Part shown: positions 53,427 to 62,814 of the stretch, piece by piece | Numbering within the stretch: position 1 is the stretch's first letter | Layout of the letters: every line of letters begins with the position of its first letter | Translations under genes and position numbers: made by a program | Notes under the pieces: model-generated | What the model was told of the DNA's origin: nothing | What the model saw: the letters and a program-made list of their open reading frames with translations, nothing else | Databases searched by the model: none | DNA from: SOIA01 sp964348015 | Lineage (GTDB): Bacteria > Acidobacteriota > Aminicenantia > Aminicenantales > Aminicenantaceae | Reading direction: 5' to 3' | Assembly (NCBI GenBank): GCA_964348015.1 | Contig: CAYGBC010000050.1 | Location: 306,917-370,916 of the forward strand | Length of the DNA: 64,000 bases

Positions 53427-54443
53427 ATGAAGATACCTATACAGAGGGTGTTATTCCACATCGTCACTCTCATCCTCACTTGCACACTTCTCGAGGGGTC
53501 AATATTCAATATGAAAACAGACAGGATCAATCTCCCTAAAACAATCGACTCTTGGACACGTCCGGATTCACCACGGGTAGTCAATTCTCAAAATATCTTT
53601 GACTACATGGATGGGGCCGGAGAGCTGTATGTCGGCTACCGTTTTGACCATCTGAAAGTGTATGAATATAAGTCAGACAGCCAGCATGATATCCTTGTGG
53701 AACTGTATTATATGAAAACTTCGGATGATGCCTTCGGACTCATTTCCCTGGATTGGGATGGGGAGCCTTTATTTTTAGGTGAGACAGCACAAAATGGGAA
53801 AAGCCAATACTCATCTCAATCCATTCGAGCCCTCTATGGCGAAGGCCTTTTGAGAATATGGTCGGATGACCTGTATGCCCGAGTCATGGCCTATCGCGAA
53901 ACCTCGAAATCCCGAGATGCGGTAATTTCTCTGGGAGAAATTATCGCTTCAAACCGGAAGACTCCTGCTGAGCCTGATCTGTTGAAAGCTCTGAGCCCTC
54001 GAGTAGGCTCAGATTGGCGGTTGCAGAGGAATAGAGTGAGTTTTTTCCGCTCGTATCTTGTTTTGAACTCCATTTATTATATCAGCCCGAAGAATATTCT
54101 TGATCTGGATCATTCGGCAGAAGCGGTTACGGCCCCGTACGAAAACATCGCCAAAGGGAGACCCACGCAACGCTCCCAATTTCTTCTGTTGAAATACAAA
54201 GATCCTCCAAAGGCAAAACAGGCTCTGATTCATTTTCACGAAACGTTCCTGTCCGAATATCAATACAAGACCGGGAAGGATCCATCGATTCAAAAACCGA
54301 GTGTATTCAACGTAGAAGATGGCTGGTTAGGGTATCAATTGAACGGCAAATATCTTCTCATTGTGTTTGATTGTCCGGATGAGATATCTGCCGAGACGAT
54401 AATTCATCAAAACGCATCAAATTTATCCAACTTGGAGGGCTGA
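53427..54443 (+). CDS. DUF6599-type exported protein
   Basis: 338 residues. Signal peptide in the first 25 residues. The motif YMDGAGELYVGYRFDHLKVYEY, followed by ILVELYYMKTSDDAFGLISL, matches DUF6599, a family found in Acidobacteria/Aminicenantes-like and Deltaproteobacterial genomes; role unknown. The next gene (DUF362) starts 2 bases after this stop, so they are one unit, and the pair recurs as neighbours in other genomes of this kind to my recollection. Confidence 0.75.
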   Translation: MKIPIQRVLFHIVTLILTCTLLEGSIFNMKTDRINLPKTIDSWTRPDSPRVVNSQNIFDYMDGAGELYVGYRFDHLKVYEYKSDSQHDILVELYYMKTSDDAFGLISLDWDGEPLFLGETAQNGKSQYSSQSIRALYGEGLLRIWSDDLYARVMAYRETSKSRDAVISLGEIIASNRKTPAEPDLLKALSPRVGSDWRLQRNRVSFFRSYLVLNSIYYISPKNILDLDHSAEAVTAPYENIAKGRPTQRSQFLLLKYKDPPKAKQALIHFHETFLSEYQYKTGKDPSIQKPSVFNVEDGWLGYQLNGKYLLIVFDCPDEISAETIIHQNASNLSNLEG

Positions 54444-54444
54444 A

Positions 54445-55326
54445 ATGAAAAAGAAAAAAAGAACTTTAACCCGAAGAGATTTTATCCGGGGAACAGTCGG
54501 CGCGACTCTCGGGACATCCTTGGTCGGGCTCAATTGGTCCAGAGCAAAGGGAGCTGCCGCCAACACGAGTCTTGTGACCATCGTTCGGGATAAAAACGCC
54601 ATGGATGCTGGCAAGAACGTGAACACTGACGTCTTGAATAAAATGCTCGAGCAGACGTTGATCAAATTCACGGGAGAAAAAAGCGTCAGAGATGCCTGGT
54701 TATCTCTAGTGACTCCCAGCGACAAGATCGGATTGGTTCCCACGCCTCATCTCAATCCGACTCATGATGAAGTCACCGATGCGGTCAAAAGGTCCTTGAT
54801 CGATTCTGGGATCCCGGAAGAGAATATCACAAACGCTCAAGGGGGGCCGGATAAACCCAAAGCCTGCACTGCTCTGATCGCACTTCCGGCCCTTAAGGTG
54901 CACTGGCTCACAGGACTCGGAACCTCAATGAAAATTTACATTCTGTATTCCGGTAATGCCCGCCAATATCATGAACAGAACAACGCCAGGTTGGGAGAAA
55001 CCTGGAATCTGCCGTTTGTCAAAGGCAAAACAAAACTTGTCCTGGTCGATGCACTCCATCCTCTGTGTGATAAAGGGCCTCAGGTGAATCCCAGATACAA
55101 ATGGGCTTACAACGGTCTGATTGCGGGAACAGACCCAGTTGCCGTAGACACTGTGTGTTTGAAGATCGCCATGAAGAAAAGAGAAGAATTGAGAGGGGAG
55201 CCCTGGCCGATCTCGCCACCGCCACTCTGCGTGGAAGCGGCGGATAAGGAATATGGATTGGGGACGAGCAATCCGGAAAATATCAAGATCGAGACCTTCG
55301 GCTGGAAAGAAGGACTATTGCTGTAA
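54445..55326 (+). CDS. Tat-exported DUF362-type protein
   Basis: 293 residues. The N-terminus TRRDFIRGTVGATLG is a Tat signal, followed by a long hydrophobic stretch. Motifs PHLNPTHDEVTDAV and GTDPVAVDTVCLKIA match DUF362, a family related to Fe-S flavoprotein-associated proteins with no settled function. No cysteine cluster of the ferredoxin kind is present in this copy. GGAGG is located inside the end of the DUF6599 gene, showing tight coupling. Confidence 0.8.
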   Translation: MKKKKRTLTRRDFIRGTVGATLGTSLVGLNWSRAKGAAANTSLVTIVRDKNAMDAGKNVNTDVLNKMLEQTLIKFTGEKSVRDAWLSLVTPSDKIGLVPTPHLNPTHDEVTDAVKRSLIDSGIPEENITNAQGGPDKPKACTALIALPALKVHWLTGLGTSMKIYILYSGNARQYHEQNNARLGETWNLPFVKGKTKLVLVDALHPLCDKGPQVNPRYKWAYNGLIAGTDPVAVDTVCLKIAMKKREELRGEPWPISPPPLCVEAADKEYGLGTSNPENIKIETFGWKEGLLL

Positions 55327-55438
55327 GACAGACTTCTACTCGACCTGACTGAGATCGGTTTGGAAAGACTGTCCCTCTATATTATTGGAATCCATGGGAA
55401 ATCCTCTACGGTAGTAATCCGTATAAAAGAGCAGAGGT

Positions 55439-55981
55439 ATGGACGCCGCTGAAATCATATTGGCGTTGGTGAATCTCTGTCTTGGATTCGGGTTTGCCCT
55501 TATTCTCTCCAGGCGGCTAATCACTTTTATGCCTCAGCCGCAAAGGTTCCTTCGCCTTTTCATCATGTGTGTCGGGATATATTTTCTCGAATGTGTGGCG
55601 ATTGTAGCGGCGATGCTGCTGCCGATATTCAGTGTAAGTCTGGCCTTTGTCTGGGGGATTATTTTTGGCCTCTGGCTCCGGGAAAGCGCTCCGGCACACA
55701 AAGTGTTGAAAACCTCGTTTTTGATATCTCTCTACACGAGCTTTCCTGCGGCTTCATTCATTCTCGTACCCCTGTTCGGGCTGGTCTCGGGATGGGATGT
55801 ATTAGACGCGGCAGAAGCGGCTCGATTTGGAATTCCAGAATTTCTCTACTGGCCGTTTAACACGATACTGGGCTTCTACGTGAGTCTTTCCGCAGGGATT
55901 TTTATTCTCAAAACGGTCATCACCCCCGGCATTGTGAGCTTGATCATTCACCTTAAAAAGAACCAGGAAAACGAGAGTTAA
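55439..55981 (+). CDS. Small membrane protein, unknown
   Basis: 180 residues with AGAGG before the ATG. Four or five hydrophobic helices (near 5-23, 38-56, 60-75, 93-118, 140-165). Few polar residues within the helices and no motif recognised. It stands between the DUF362 gene and the iminopeptidase gene with 113 and 73 bases of gap. Confidence 0.6.
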   Translation: MDAAEIILALVNLCLGFGFALILSRRLITFMPQPQRFLRLFIMCVGIYFLECVAIVAAMLLPIFSVSLAFVWGIIFGLWLRESAPAHKVLKTSFLISLYTSFPAASFILVPLFGLVSGWDVLDAAEAARFGIPEFLYWPFNTILGFYVSLSAGIFILKTVITPGIVSLIIHLKKNQENES

Positions 55982-56054
55982 AGATTGAACTTTGAATTCA
56001 ATATCAGAAACAATCCTATATGATAAGCAAGAAGGAAAGATAAAGGAGGCAGAA

Positions 56055-57092
56055 ATGAAGACATTCGCGAACAAAACCTTATTTTTTTTCGTTTTGACAT
56101 GCTTTTTAATTCTGGCCGTCTGTGTGAATAAAAACCAGGCGATAGACAAAAATCAAGGTCTTTGGCCTGAAATCAAGCCTTTTGAAGCCGGACACCTTAA
56201 AGTATCAGATATCCATGAAATCTATTACGAGCTCTGCGGGAATCCTGAAGGCAAGCCCGTATTCGTGCTCCATGGAGGTCCGGGCGCCAGAGTCACTCCG
56301 TATTATCGCCGCTTTTTCAACCCGAAGACGTTTCTCATCGTCCTCCATGACCAGCGCGGCTGTGGAAATTCCAGGCCAAAATTTGAACTCCTCGAGAACA
56401 CAACCCCGCATCTTGTGGAAGACATCGAAAAACTGCGGAATTATCTGAAACTGGATAAAATTATCCTGTTTGGTGGTTCATGGGGGTCTACGCTGGGCCT
56501 GGCCTATGCCGAAACTTACCCGGATAATGTCAGCGCTATGGTCCTCCGGGGAATCTTTACCGCGGCTCAAGACGAATTGGACCATTTTTATAGTGGGGGA
56601 GTCCGTCCCTTTTTCCCTGAAACATACGAAAAGCTTGAGGAGGCTTTTGGGAAAAGTCCCACGCCTCAGGCCATATATGAAAAAGTCAAAAGCAAAGACC
56701 CGGCGGAAATGCGAAAATACGGCAGGGCTTGGACCGGTTACGAAGCCAAGCTCGCTATGCTTCACTACCCGGATGAAAGGCTGCATGACCTTCTCACTTC
56801 AGAACAATACATAGATGTGGCGGTCTCTCTTGCCCTAATAGAAAACCACTACATGGCCAACGGATGCTTCTTTGAACCGGGACAGCTCCTGAGGGACACT
56901 AAAAAAATCAAGAATATCCCGACAGTCTTGGTCAACGGCCGTTATGACATGATCTGCCCACCGTTCAATGCTTACAGGCTGCACAAGCAACTGAATAATT
57001 CAGAGCTGGTCATCGTTGAGGAGGCCGGGCATTCCATGAATGAAAAACCTATCGAGCAGGCTCTTCTCCGCGCCATGAATAAATTCGAATAA
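56055..57092 (+). CDS. pip: Exported proline iminopeptidase (S33 alpha/beta hydrolase)
   Basis: 345 residues from the ATG at 56055 (AAAGGAGG at 56042-56049; a longer frame begins upstream but lacks a ribosome site). N-terminal signal peptide or anchor. Triad: Ser in GGSWGSTLGLAYA, Asp in NGRYDMICP, His in EEAGHSMNE. The oxyanion motif HGGPGARVTPYY and DQRGCGNSRP are the S33 proline iminopeptidase signature. It removes N-terminal Pro (or similar) from peptides; the export signal implies action in the periplasm or outside, unlike the usual cytosolic Pip. Confidence 0.88.
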   Translation: MKTFANKTLFFFVLTCFLILAVCVNKNQAIDKNQGLWPEIKPFEAGHLKVSDIHEIYYELCGNPEGKPVFVLHGGPGARVTPYYRRFFNPKTFLIVLHDQRGCGNSRPKFELLENTTPHLVEDIEKLRNYLKLDKIILFGGSWGSTLGLAYAETYPDNVSAMVLRGIFTAAQDELDHFYSGGVRPFFPETYEKLEEAFGKSPTPQAIYEKVKSKDPAEMRKYGRAWTGYEAKLAMLHYPDERLHDLLTSEQYIDVAVSLALIENHYMANGCFFEPGQLLRDTKKIKNIPTVLVNGRYDMICPPFNAYRLHKQLNNSELVIVEEAGHSMNEKPIEQALLRAMNKFE

Positions 57093-57235
57093 TCAGGAGC
57101 CTGCTTTCAAAGCATATTGTATCGCATCAACTCTGGTGATATTCTTAACCTGCTGGGTATAATATTCCCTTTTTTTGTCGCAATTCTTGTAAACCATATT
57201 CCAGGGACGGTCGTCTAATAGGAGTAAAAAAAGAG

Positions 57236-57835
57236 ATGGCACAGAATGAACAAGTTCTTGTGGACCGCTTCTGCGGAGGAGACCCCATGGCTTTTCATGA
57301 GTTGGTGGGCTTGTATAAGAAAAAAATCTACTATCTTGCGTACGACATCACAGGAAACCATCATGAGGCAGAAGACATCTCTCAGGAGGTATTCATGAAG
57401 ATGTTTCGTTCCCTGAAGACATTCCGACGGGATGCGAAAATGAGTTCCTGGCTCTATCAGATCACAGTCAACGCCAGTATCGACAGTCTCCGGAAGAAAT
57501 CCACAAAACCCAAAAGATCAATAGAAGAATTCGACCAGATCAACATCCAGGAGCAGGTCGCCGGGAGCATAGGCTCATCCCTTGACCCCCAGAAGAGTGC
57601 AGAAGCCTCCCAGATTCAGCATCAGATCTCCCAGGCTCTCCAGAATATAACTCCCAAAGAGAGGACCGTGTTCGTGATGCGGCATTACAACGACCTCAAA
57701 CTGAATGAGATCGCCGAGATCCTGAATGTCACGATCGGAACTGTCAAAAGCCTTCTCTTCCGTGCTATCAGAAAGCTCCGGAAAGAGCTTTCTTCCTACA
57801 TGGGCAACCCTGGATTGGAGGTTCCGAATGAGTGA
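57236..57835 (+). CDS. ECF sigma factor (RpoE-like)
   Basis: 199 residues with AGGAG upstream. Region 2 (LVGLYKKKIYYLAYDITGNHHEAEDISQEVFMKMFRSLKTF) and region 4 (LNEIAEILNVTIGTVKSLLFRAIRKLR) are clear. The gene stop overlaps the next start (ATGAGTGA, 57828-57835), giving the usual coupled sigma/anti-sigma pair. A TATAAT at 57158-57163 lies upstream. It would respond to envelope stress signals through the anti-sigma factor. Confidence 0.93.
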   Translation: MAQNEQVLVDRFCGGDPMAFHELVGLYKKKIYYLAYDITGNHHEAEDISQEVFMKMFRSLKTFRRDAKMSSWLYQITVNASIDSLRKKSTKPKRSIEEFDQINIQEQVAGSIGSSLDPQKSAEASQIQHQISQALQNITPKERTVFVMRHYNDLKLNEIAEILNVTIGTVKSLLFRAIRKLRKELSSYMGNPGLEVPNE

Positions 57836-58652
57836 ATGCAAGAAATGTCGTTCAATGTTTCTTGAAGCTTACTATAAAGAGCTGGATGCCCGGCAGAAAC
57901 GTTTTTTCAAAGAGCACATTCTGGTCTGCGAGAAATGCAAATCTGAATTCGACAAAATGTCAGGCACGCTTCAAGTGATGAGCCAGAGAGCTCGTCCTGA
58001 ACCGGGTGAGAAATTCTGGGACTCATACGAAGACAGACTGGCAAAAAGGATTGAAAAAGAAGAAACCTTGCAAGCGGACCTGCCCTCTTTAGGAGAAAGG
58101 CTGGCGCGTCCTTTCGTTCTGGCTCCCAAATGGATTTATCAGGGCGCTGCCGCTCTGGTGCTCATCGTTGTCGGAGTTTTCATAGGACGGATGATATTTA
58201 TGCCTTCTGTCCCGGCAATACAGCAAGCCGCCCAGCAACCCAGAGGAGAACTCATTCACCGCACTCAGAATTATATCGAACGCTCCAAGCTGATCCTTCT
58301 GGCTCTCGTCAACTTTGACCCGGCTACAGAGGATCCCTATGCCCTGGACCTTCCGCATCAGCAGCAGGTTTCCAGGGATCTGGTCCAGGAAGCCAGTCTG
58401 TTGAAAAGTGACCTGGCAAAATCGGATCAGAGACGTCTCGGGGAACTCATTGCCAACCTCGAGATGATCCTCCTCCAGATCGCCAACCTGGAATCCGAAA
58501 ACGATTTCGAGTCCATTGAGCTCGTGAAGGAGGGGATGGACAGACAAGGAATCTTGATGGAGATCAACCTCACCGACCTTCGTCATTCCTTCCGAGAAAA
58601 AAACGAATCGAGGTCTTTGAAACAGCCCTCGACTCAACCCCAGACTTTTTAA
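57828..58652 (+). CDS. Zinc-finger anti-sigma factor, membrane-spanning
   Basis: 274 residues from the ATG at 57828, overlapping the sigma factor stop. The zinc-binding anti-sigma motif is present as H30-x3-C34-x2-C37 (HILVCEKC) with an N-terminal C-x2-C. One membrane helix spans about 105-121, so the remaining 150 residues lie outside the cytosol and are helix-rich. It should sequester the ECF sigma factor at the membrane. GGAGG at about 57817 lies inside the sigma gene. Confidence 0.9.
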   Translation: MSECKKCRSMFLEAYYKELDARQKRFFKEHILVCEKCKSEFDKMSGTLQVMSQRARPEPGEKFWDSYEDRLAKRIEKEETLQADLPSLGERLARPFVLAPKWIYQGAAALVLIVVGVFIGRMIFMPSVPAIQQAAQQPRGELIHRTQNYIERSKLILLALVNFDPATEDPYALDLPHQQQVSRDLVQEASLLKSDLAKSDQRRLGELIANLEMILLQIANLESENDFESIELVKEGMDRQGILMEINLTDLRHSFREKNESRSLKQPSTQPQTF

Positions 58653-58663
58653 AGGAGCATAAA

Positions 58664-60238
58664 ATGAGTTTACGAATCTCTCGCATGACCTTAATCATCA
58701 TCTTTATTTTTTCCGTGATTGTCCTCGCTCCTGTGTTGCATGCGGAAGCCTCGCAGGAAGCGGATGCCAAAGCTTTCAAGAAGGCCTATGGTCTTATTCT
58801 AGAAGAAAAATGGAAAGACGCCCACACAGAACTTGAGAAATTCATCGGAAAACACCCTCAGAGCGCCTGGATCGATGATGCGCGGTTCTGGCAGTGCTAT
58901 TCTCAGGAAAAAATGGATTATCTCCTTGAGGATGTCTTCAAGTGCTATGATAAATTCGTCAAGGCTTATCCCGAAAGCAAATGGGTGAATGATGCGAAGG
59001 CCAACATGGTCCGAATCGCCTATAAACTGGCTGAAGAAGGCAAGCGCGAATACGAAGCCATCGTGAAAACTCTCAAAGCGGATGAAGACATAGAAATCAA
59101 GATGGCGGCTCTCTACGCTCTCGAAGACATCGGAGACGAGGAATCCCTTGAAGCCGTCATAAAGCTTTACGACAGCACCGAGGACCGGAAGTTTCGGGCC
59201 AGGATCATTTCTATTCTCGAAGACTTTGACTACCCTGAAGCTGTGGCCAAAATGAAAGACATCGCTCTCACTGAACCGGATCCCTACCTCCGCCGCAGAG
59301 CCATCCATGCTCTTGTGGATATGGATGAAAAAGAGGCTGCAGAGGTCCTGCTCAAAGTCGCCCAGACGGAAACCGATCCCAAGGTCAGAAAAGAAGCCAT
59401 CTATGAACTGGGAGATCTGGAATATAATAAAGCGGTTCCCTTTCTTGTGGATGTTGCGATCAATGAGATAGACCTCACCTTGGCCAAAGCCGCAGTGTAT
59501 GCGCTTGAAGATATTGACACCGCAGAAGCCTTTACGGGTCTTCAACAAATCATGGCCGAAGCGAAGATAATTGATGTGCGGAAGGCCGCACTCCTTGAAC
59601 TCGAAGATATCGATGATCCGGCGGCTATAGACCTCCTGAAAGAGATTGCCCTGGAAGATTCTGACAACAGGATGCGAAGGCATGCTATCGCGAATTTGGG
59701 TGATATTGGAAGTCCTGCCGCTCTGGCCGCTCTCAAAGAGATCTATGCCGCGCTTGATGATCCGGCGCTTCTGAAAGTTCTGGTGAGTGCAGTTGAAGAT
59801 TGTGGTGAAGGGCCTGAAGCGGCCAAGATTTTGTATGATATTGCCATGACCTCTCAAAACGAAGAGCTGGCCAGAAGAGCCGTCCATGCGCTTGAAGATG
59901 TTATGGATGAAGGAGATCCTCAAATGCTCATCGATATCTACAAAAAAACAGAATTTGCCTCTGTCCGGAAAGCGGTAATTTATAATATCGAAGATGTGGC
60001 CGATGAAATTCCTGTTCGATTTCTCGGTGAAATACTGCTTGAAGAAAAAGATCCTCAGATGAGAAGAGTGATTATTCACGCCCTGGGTGATTCGGAAAGT
60101 GACGATGCGGTTCCGTTTCTCGAGAAAGTGGCTCTGGAAGACGAAGATAAAAGAGTGCGCTTGGAAGCCATTGACGCCCTTGAAGACATCGACACTCCCA
60201 AAGCACGCGCCGCACTCTTGAGGATTATCAAGAAATAG
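58664..60238 (+). CDS. Exported TPR-like/HEAT-repeat protein of the ECF operon
   Basis: 524 residues, AAGGAG upstream, 11 bases after the anti-sigma gene. Signal peptide to about residue 27. Residues 40-125 are TPR-like (AYGLILEEKWKDAHTELEKFI). From about 140 to the end run about a dozen HEAT repeats of roughly 31 residues with a recurring ALEDI(D/G) helix start and acidic composition. HEAT proteins of this kind serve as binding scaffolds. Position makes it a likely third partner in the ECF stress response, on the outer side of the membrane, e.g. sensing or clearing misfolded envelope proteins (inference). Confidence 0.85.
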   Translation: MSLRISRMTLIIIFIFSVIVLAPVLHAEASQEADAKAFKKAYGLILEEKWKDAHTELEKFIGKHPQSAWIDDARFWQCYSQEKMDYLLEDVFKCYDKFVKAYPESKWVNDAKANMVRIAYKLAEEGKREYEAIVKTLKADEDIEIKMAALYALEDIGDEESLEAVIKLYDSTEDRKFRARIISILEDFDYPEAVAKMKDIALTEPDPYLRRRAIHALVDMDEKEAAEVLLKVAQTETDPKVRKEAIYELGDLEYNKAVPFLVDVAINEIDLTLAKAAVYALEDIDTAEAFTGLQQIMAEAKIIDVRKAALLELEDIDDPAAIDLLKEIALEDSDNRMRRHAIANLGDIGSPAALAALKEIYAALDDPALLKVLVSAVEDCGEGPEAAKILYDIAMTSQNEELARRAVHALEDVMDEGDPQMLIDIYKKTEFASVRKAVIYNIEDVADEIPVRFLGEILLEEKDPQMRRVIIHALGDSESDDAVPFLEKVALEDEDKRVRLEAIDALEDIDTPKARAALLRIIKK

Positions 60239-60563
60239 ACGCTCGCATCGCTGAAAAAATATTGAGCATCGGCAGATTTGAAGAATAAATCAGTAGTTCA
60301 CAAAAGACTGGTTGTTTCGAAGTAAACCAACTGTTATTTTAAAATCACTCAAATTTTTTCTCCTACTTACGGAATAATATCTTGCCTCCTTTGCAGGAAG
60401 TGAATTCCTATTCAAGATTTTTATGTTTCGCTTTTTCGGATTTTGATATATACTTTTGAAAAGGATGCTTTCCAAAATGAAATAGAAATTATCATCCCGG
60501 CCCACTCAAAATCAATTCTTGAATGTTCCAACACATCCAAACTTAAAAAAGGGGAGGAGACTC
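60239..60563. other. Intergenic region without recognised genes
   Basis: 325 AT-rich bases between the HEAT-repeat gene and the SDR gene. No supported coding frame, RNA gene or clear promoter pair; GGGGAGGAG of the SDR gene lies at its end. Confidence 0.5.
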
Positions 60564-61448
60564 GTGATTGATACAGGTTTGAAAAATAAAGTCGCTCTGA
60601 TTACGGGGGCTAATCATGGAATCGGCGCAGCCACAGCCTTAGCCTTTGCCAAGGAAGGCGCTGAGGTATTCCTGAATTATCTCCGGCTTTCTCCTGAAAA
60701 ATACGGAGGCGTTAGCAGGGAAGAAGCCGATAAAGCCTCAGAGAGCGGCAGAGCCTTTTATTACAAAACGCTCACACAGTCCGCAGATAAAGTCGTTAAA
60801 GCGATCCAAGATTCGGGAGGTGTATGCTTTTCCTGGGAAGCCGACCTGGCTGATCCGGCAAACATTCCAAAATTGTTCGATAAAGCGGAAGAGAAATTCG
60901 GAAAAGTCGATATTTTGATCAACAATGCCGCTCATGACAGATGCGATACGTTCATTCCTCCGGACGAATTGAAGAAAGATCTGCTTTTTGTGAGAGAATA
61001 CCCGATGACCATTCTCACATCGGAGACACATGACGAACACTTTGCCGTGAACACGCGTGCCGTTGCCCTTCTCATTAAAGAGTTTGCTCAACGCCATACG
61101 GCCAGAAAATCTTCATGGGGCCGGATCATCAACATCAGCACGGATGGGGCCTATGCCCATCCCTCGAATGTCTCTTACGGAGCCAGCAAATTTGCAGTGG
61201 AAAGCTACAGCCGGGCCGCCGCTGTCGAACTGGGGCCGTACGGGATAACCGTCAATGTGATATCCCCCGGAGCGGTTCAGACAGGCTGGATGCCACCTGA
61301 ACTGGAAAAGGAAATCGCCGCCGGCTATCCGCTGAGACGGATCGGGCAACCTGAAGATATCGCCCAGGCCGCAATCTTTTTCGCATCTGACCAGGCGAAC
61401 TGGATCACCGGTCAGGTGCTGCATGTCGGCGGCGGAAACAGGATGTGA
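60564..61448 (+). CDS. Short-chain dehydrogenase/reductase (SDR)
   Basis: 294 residues from the GTG at 60564, chosen because GGGGAGGAG lies at 60551-60559; a longer frame starts at 60519 without a ribosome site. Rossmann motif TGANHGIGAATA, INNAAHD (in place of NNAG), catalytic Ser in NISTDGAY, YGASK, and ITGQVLHVGGG at the end. A stretch around residues 45-80 is longer than in typical SDRs of about 250 residues. Substrate unknown. Distinct from the SDR at 31573. Confidence 0.88.
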   Translation: MIDTGLKNKVALITGANHGIGAATALAFAKEGAEVFLNYLRLSPEKYGGVSREEADKASESGRAFYYKTLTQSADKVVKAIQDSGGVCFSWEADLADPANIPKLFDKAEEKFGKVDILINNAAHDRCDTFIPPDELKKDLLFVREYPMTILTSETHDEHFAVNTRAVALLIKEFAQRHTARKSSWGRIINISTDGAYAHPSNVSYGASKFAVESYSRAAAVELGPYGITVNVISPGAVQTGWMPPELEKEIAAGYPLRRIGQPEDIAQAAIFFASDQANWITGQVLHVGGGNRM

Positions 61449-61571
61449 TCAACAGGCGAGTTCACATTTCCTATAAAAAGGGAAAATCTCTCAGAAACCT
61501 GATTTTATGATTTCCTTAGTAACGGCTGTTCATACGACTAATTCATAAAGGGAAAAGACAACATGATCTGT

Positions 61572-61586
61572 AAAACACTGTGTTTT
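61572..61586. promoter_or_regulatory. Perfect 15-bp palindrome upstream of the VWFA gene
   Basis: AAAACAC-T-GTGTTTT, seven-base arms around one central base. It lies about 55 bases before an extended -10 (TGATAAAAT, 61640-61648) and 76 bases before the VWFA start. Could be an operator; no regulator is encoded next to it. Confidence 0.35.
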
Positions 61587-61661
61587 GCTATGTTTCAACA
61601 GGAGTTATGGGCTGGTTTACACACAAAATTTTACATCTGTGATAAAATAGCGGTGTAGCGG

Positions 61662-62675
61662 GTGCTAAAAATGGGGATTATCACTTTAAGTGGAAAAAGA
61701 AAATTTCTGCCCGTATTTCTGATTTTTACTTTGCTTTGTGTCGCATTAGTTACCAAGCCTTCATTAGGGACTCTTCCCCAACAAGAACCGCTGGAAAAAA
61801 AGATTTATCACCAGGTCGCAGTCAGTGCCATTTCATTAGCTGTCACAGTTCAAAACAGAAAAGGGAAATTTATTAACGATCTCACAGAGGAAGACTTTAC
61901 AATCTATGAAAACAATAAAAAACAGGACATCACCTATTTTAAACAGAATTTTGGGGCGAATGTCAGCCTGACAGTCCTTTTGGATGTCAGCGGGAGCATG
62001 GCTATCCAGGAAAAACTCGCAGAAAGCAAGGAAGTGCTCCATTATCTGATTAAACGCCTTCTCAAACCTCAAGATGAGGTGTCGTTATTGATATTTGCGG
62101 ACGGGGAAGTGGAAATTGCCGTGAATTTTACTGAAAATAAGGATGATTTTATTTCCGTGCTCGAGGGAATTGAGGCCTACGGACAGACGGCGTTGAATGA
62201 TGCTGTCGGAGTCTCTCCGGACTTTGCGAATAGAGGAAAATACGAAAAAAGAGCTCTTCTTTTGATCACAGACGGCATCGAGAACGACAGCCAGTATTCC
62301 CAGGATCAAGCCCTGGAAGTGGCCAAGCGAGTGGACGTGCCGATTTATACCTTCGGGTATAAAATTCCGCTCAGCGAACAGTATTTAAAAAAATATAAAC
62401 GGTCTTTGAAATTAACATCTGAGGGCATCGTAATTTCCTTGAAAAAATTTTCTGGGGCTACAGGAGGCAAAGCCTTTTTCATCAATGAGCCTGAAGATCT
62501 GAAAGAGGCCTTCTTGGAGATCAAAAGAGAGCTCACACACCAGTACATCATTGGATACACTTCCTACAGAAGCGAAGAAAATGAATTCCGGAAAATCAAA
62601 GTGGTGACTTCGAAAAAGAGATACAAAGTCAGAGCCAGAGAAGGTTATTACACAGGGGATCAGGCCGATAAATAA
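61662..62675 (+). CDS. Exported VWFA-domain protein (acidobacterial type)
   Basis: 337 residues. The GTG at 61662 and the ATG at 61671 are both possible; an extended -10 at 61640-61648 would leave almost no leader. Signal peptide or anchor to about residue 35. A short beta segment VTVQNRKGKFINDLTEEDFTIYENN (typical of the VWFA-related acidobacterial family) precedes a von Willebrand A domain with the MIDAS motif DVSGSM and downstream FADGEVEI and LLITDGIEN. Likely a metal-dependent surface or periplasmic binding protein. Neighbours an OmpA-like lipoprotein gene. Confidence 0.85.
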   Translation: MLKMGIITLSGKRKFLPVFLIFTLLCVALVTKPSLGTLPQQEPLEKKIYHQVAVSAISLAVTVQNRKGKFINDLTEEDFTIYENNKKQDITYFKQNFGANVSLTVLLDVSGSMAIQEKLAESKEVLHYLIKRLLKPQDEVSLLIFADGEVEIAVNFTENKDDFISVLEGIEAYGQTALNDAVGVSPDFANRGKYEKRALLLITDGIENDSQYSQDQALEVAKRVDVPIYTFGYKIPLSEQYLKKYKRSLKLTSEGIVISLKKFSGATGGKAFFINEPEDLKEAFLEIKRELTHQYIIGYTSYRSEENEFRKIKVVTSKKRYKVRAREGYYTGDQADK

Positions 62676-62814
62676 TCCTGAAATGCACTCTTTAGATAAT
62701 CCACCTTGCATTTTTTTGGAAATTGAAGGAATATAGGGAGGAGGTGATAGTGGAGTTTTGATAATTACGGATTATCAATAGACGATTATCATTGATTTAA
62801 GCATGGAGGTAGAA

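Noticed and set aside
57189..57218. GTAAACC...GTCTAA as an autoregulatory ECF-type promoter before the sigma gene
   Set aside because: The start point would fall after the AGGAG ribosome site (57220-57224), leaving no leader for it; the TATAAT at 57158 fits better.
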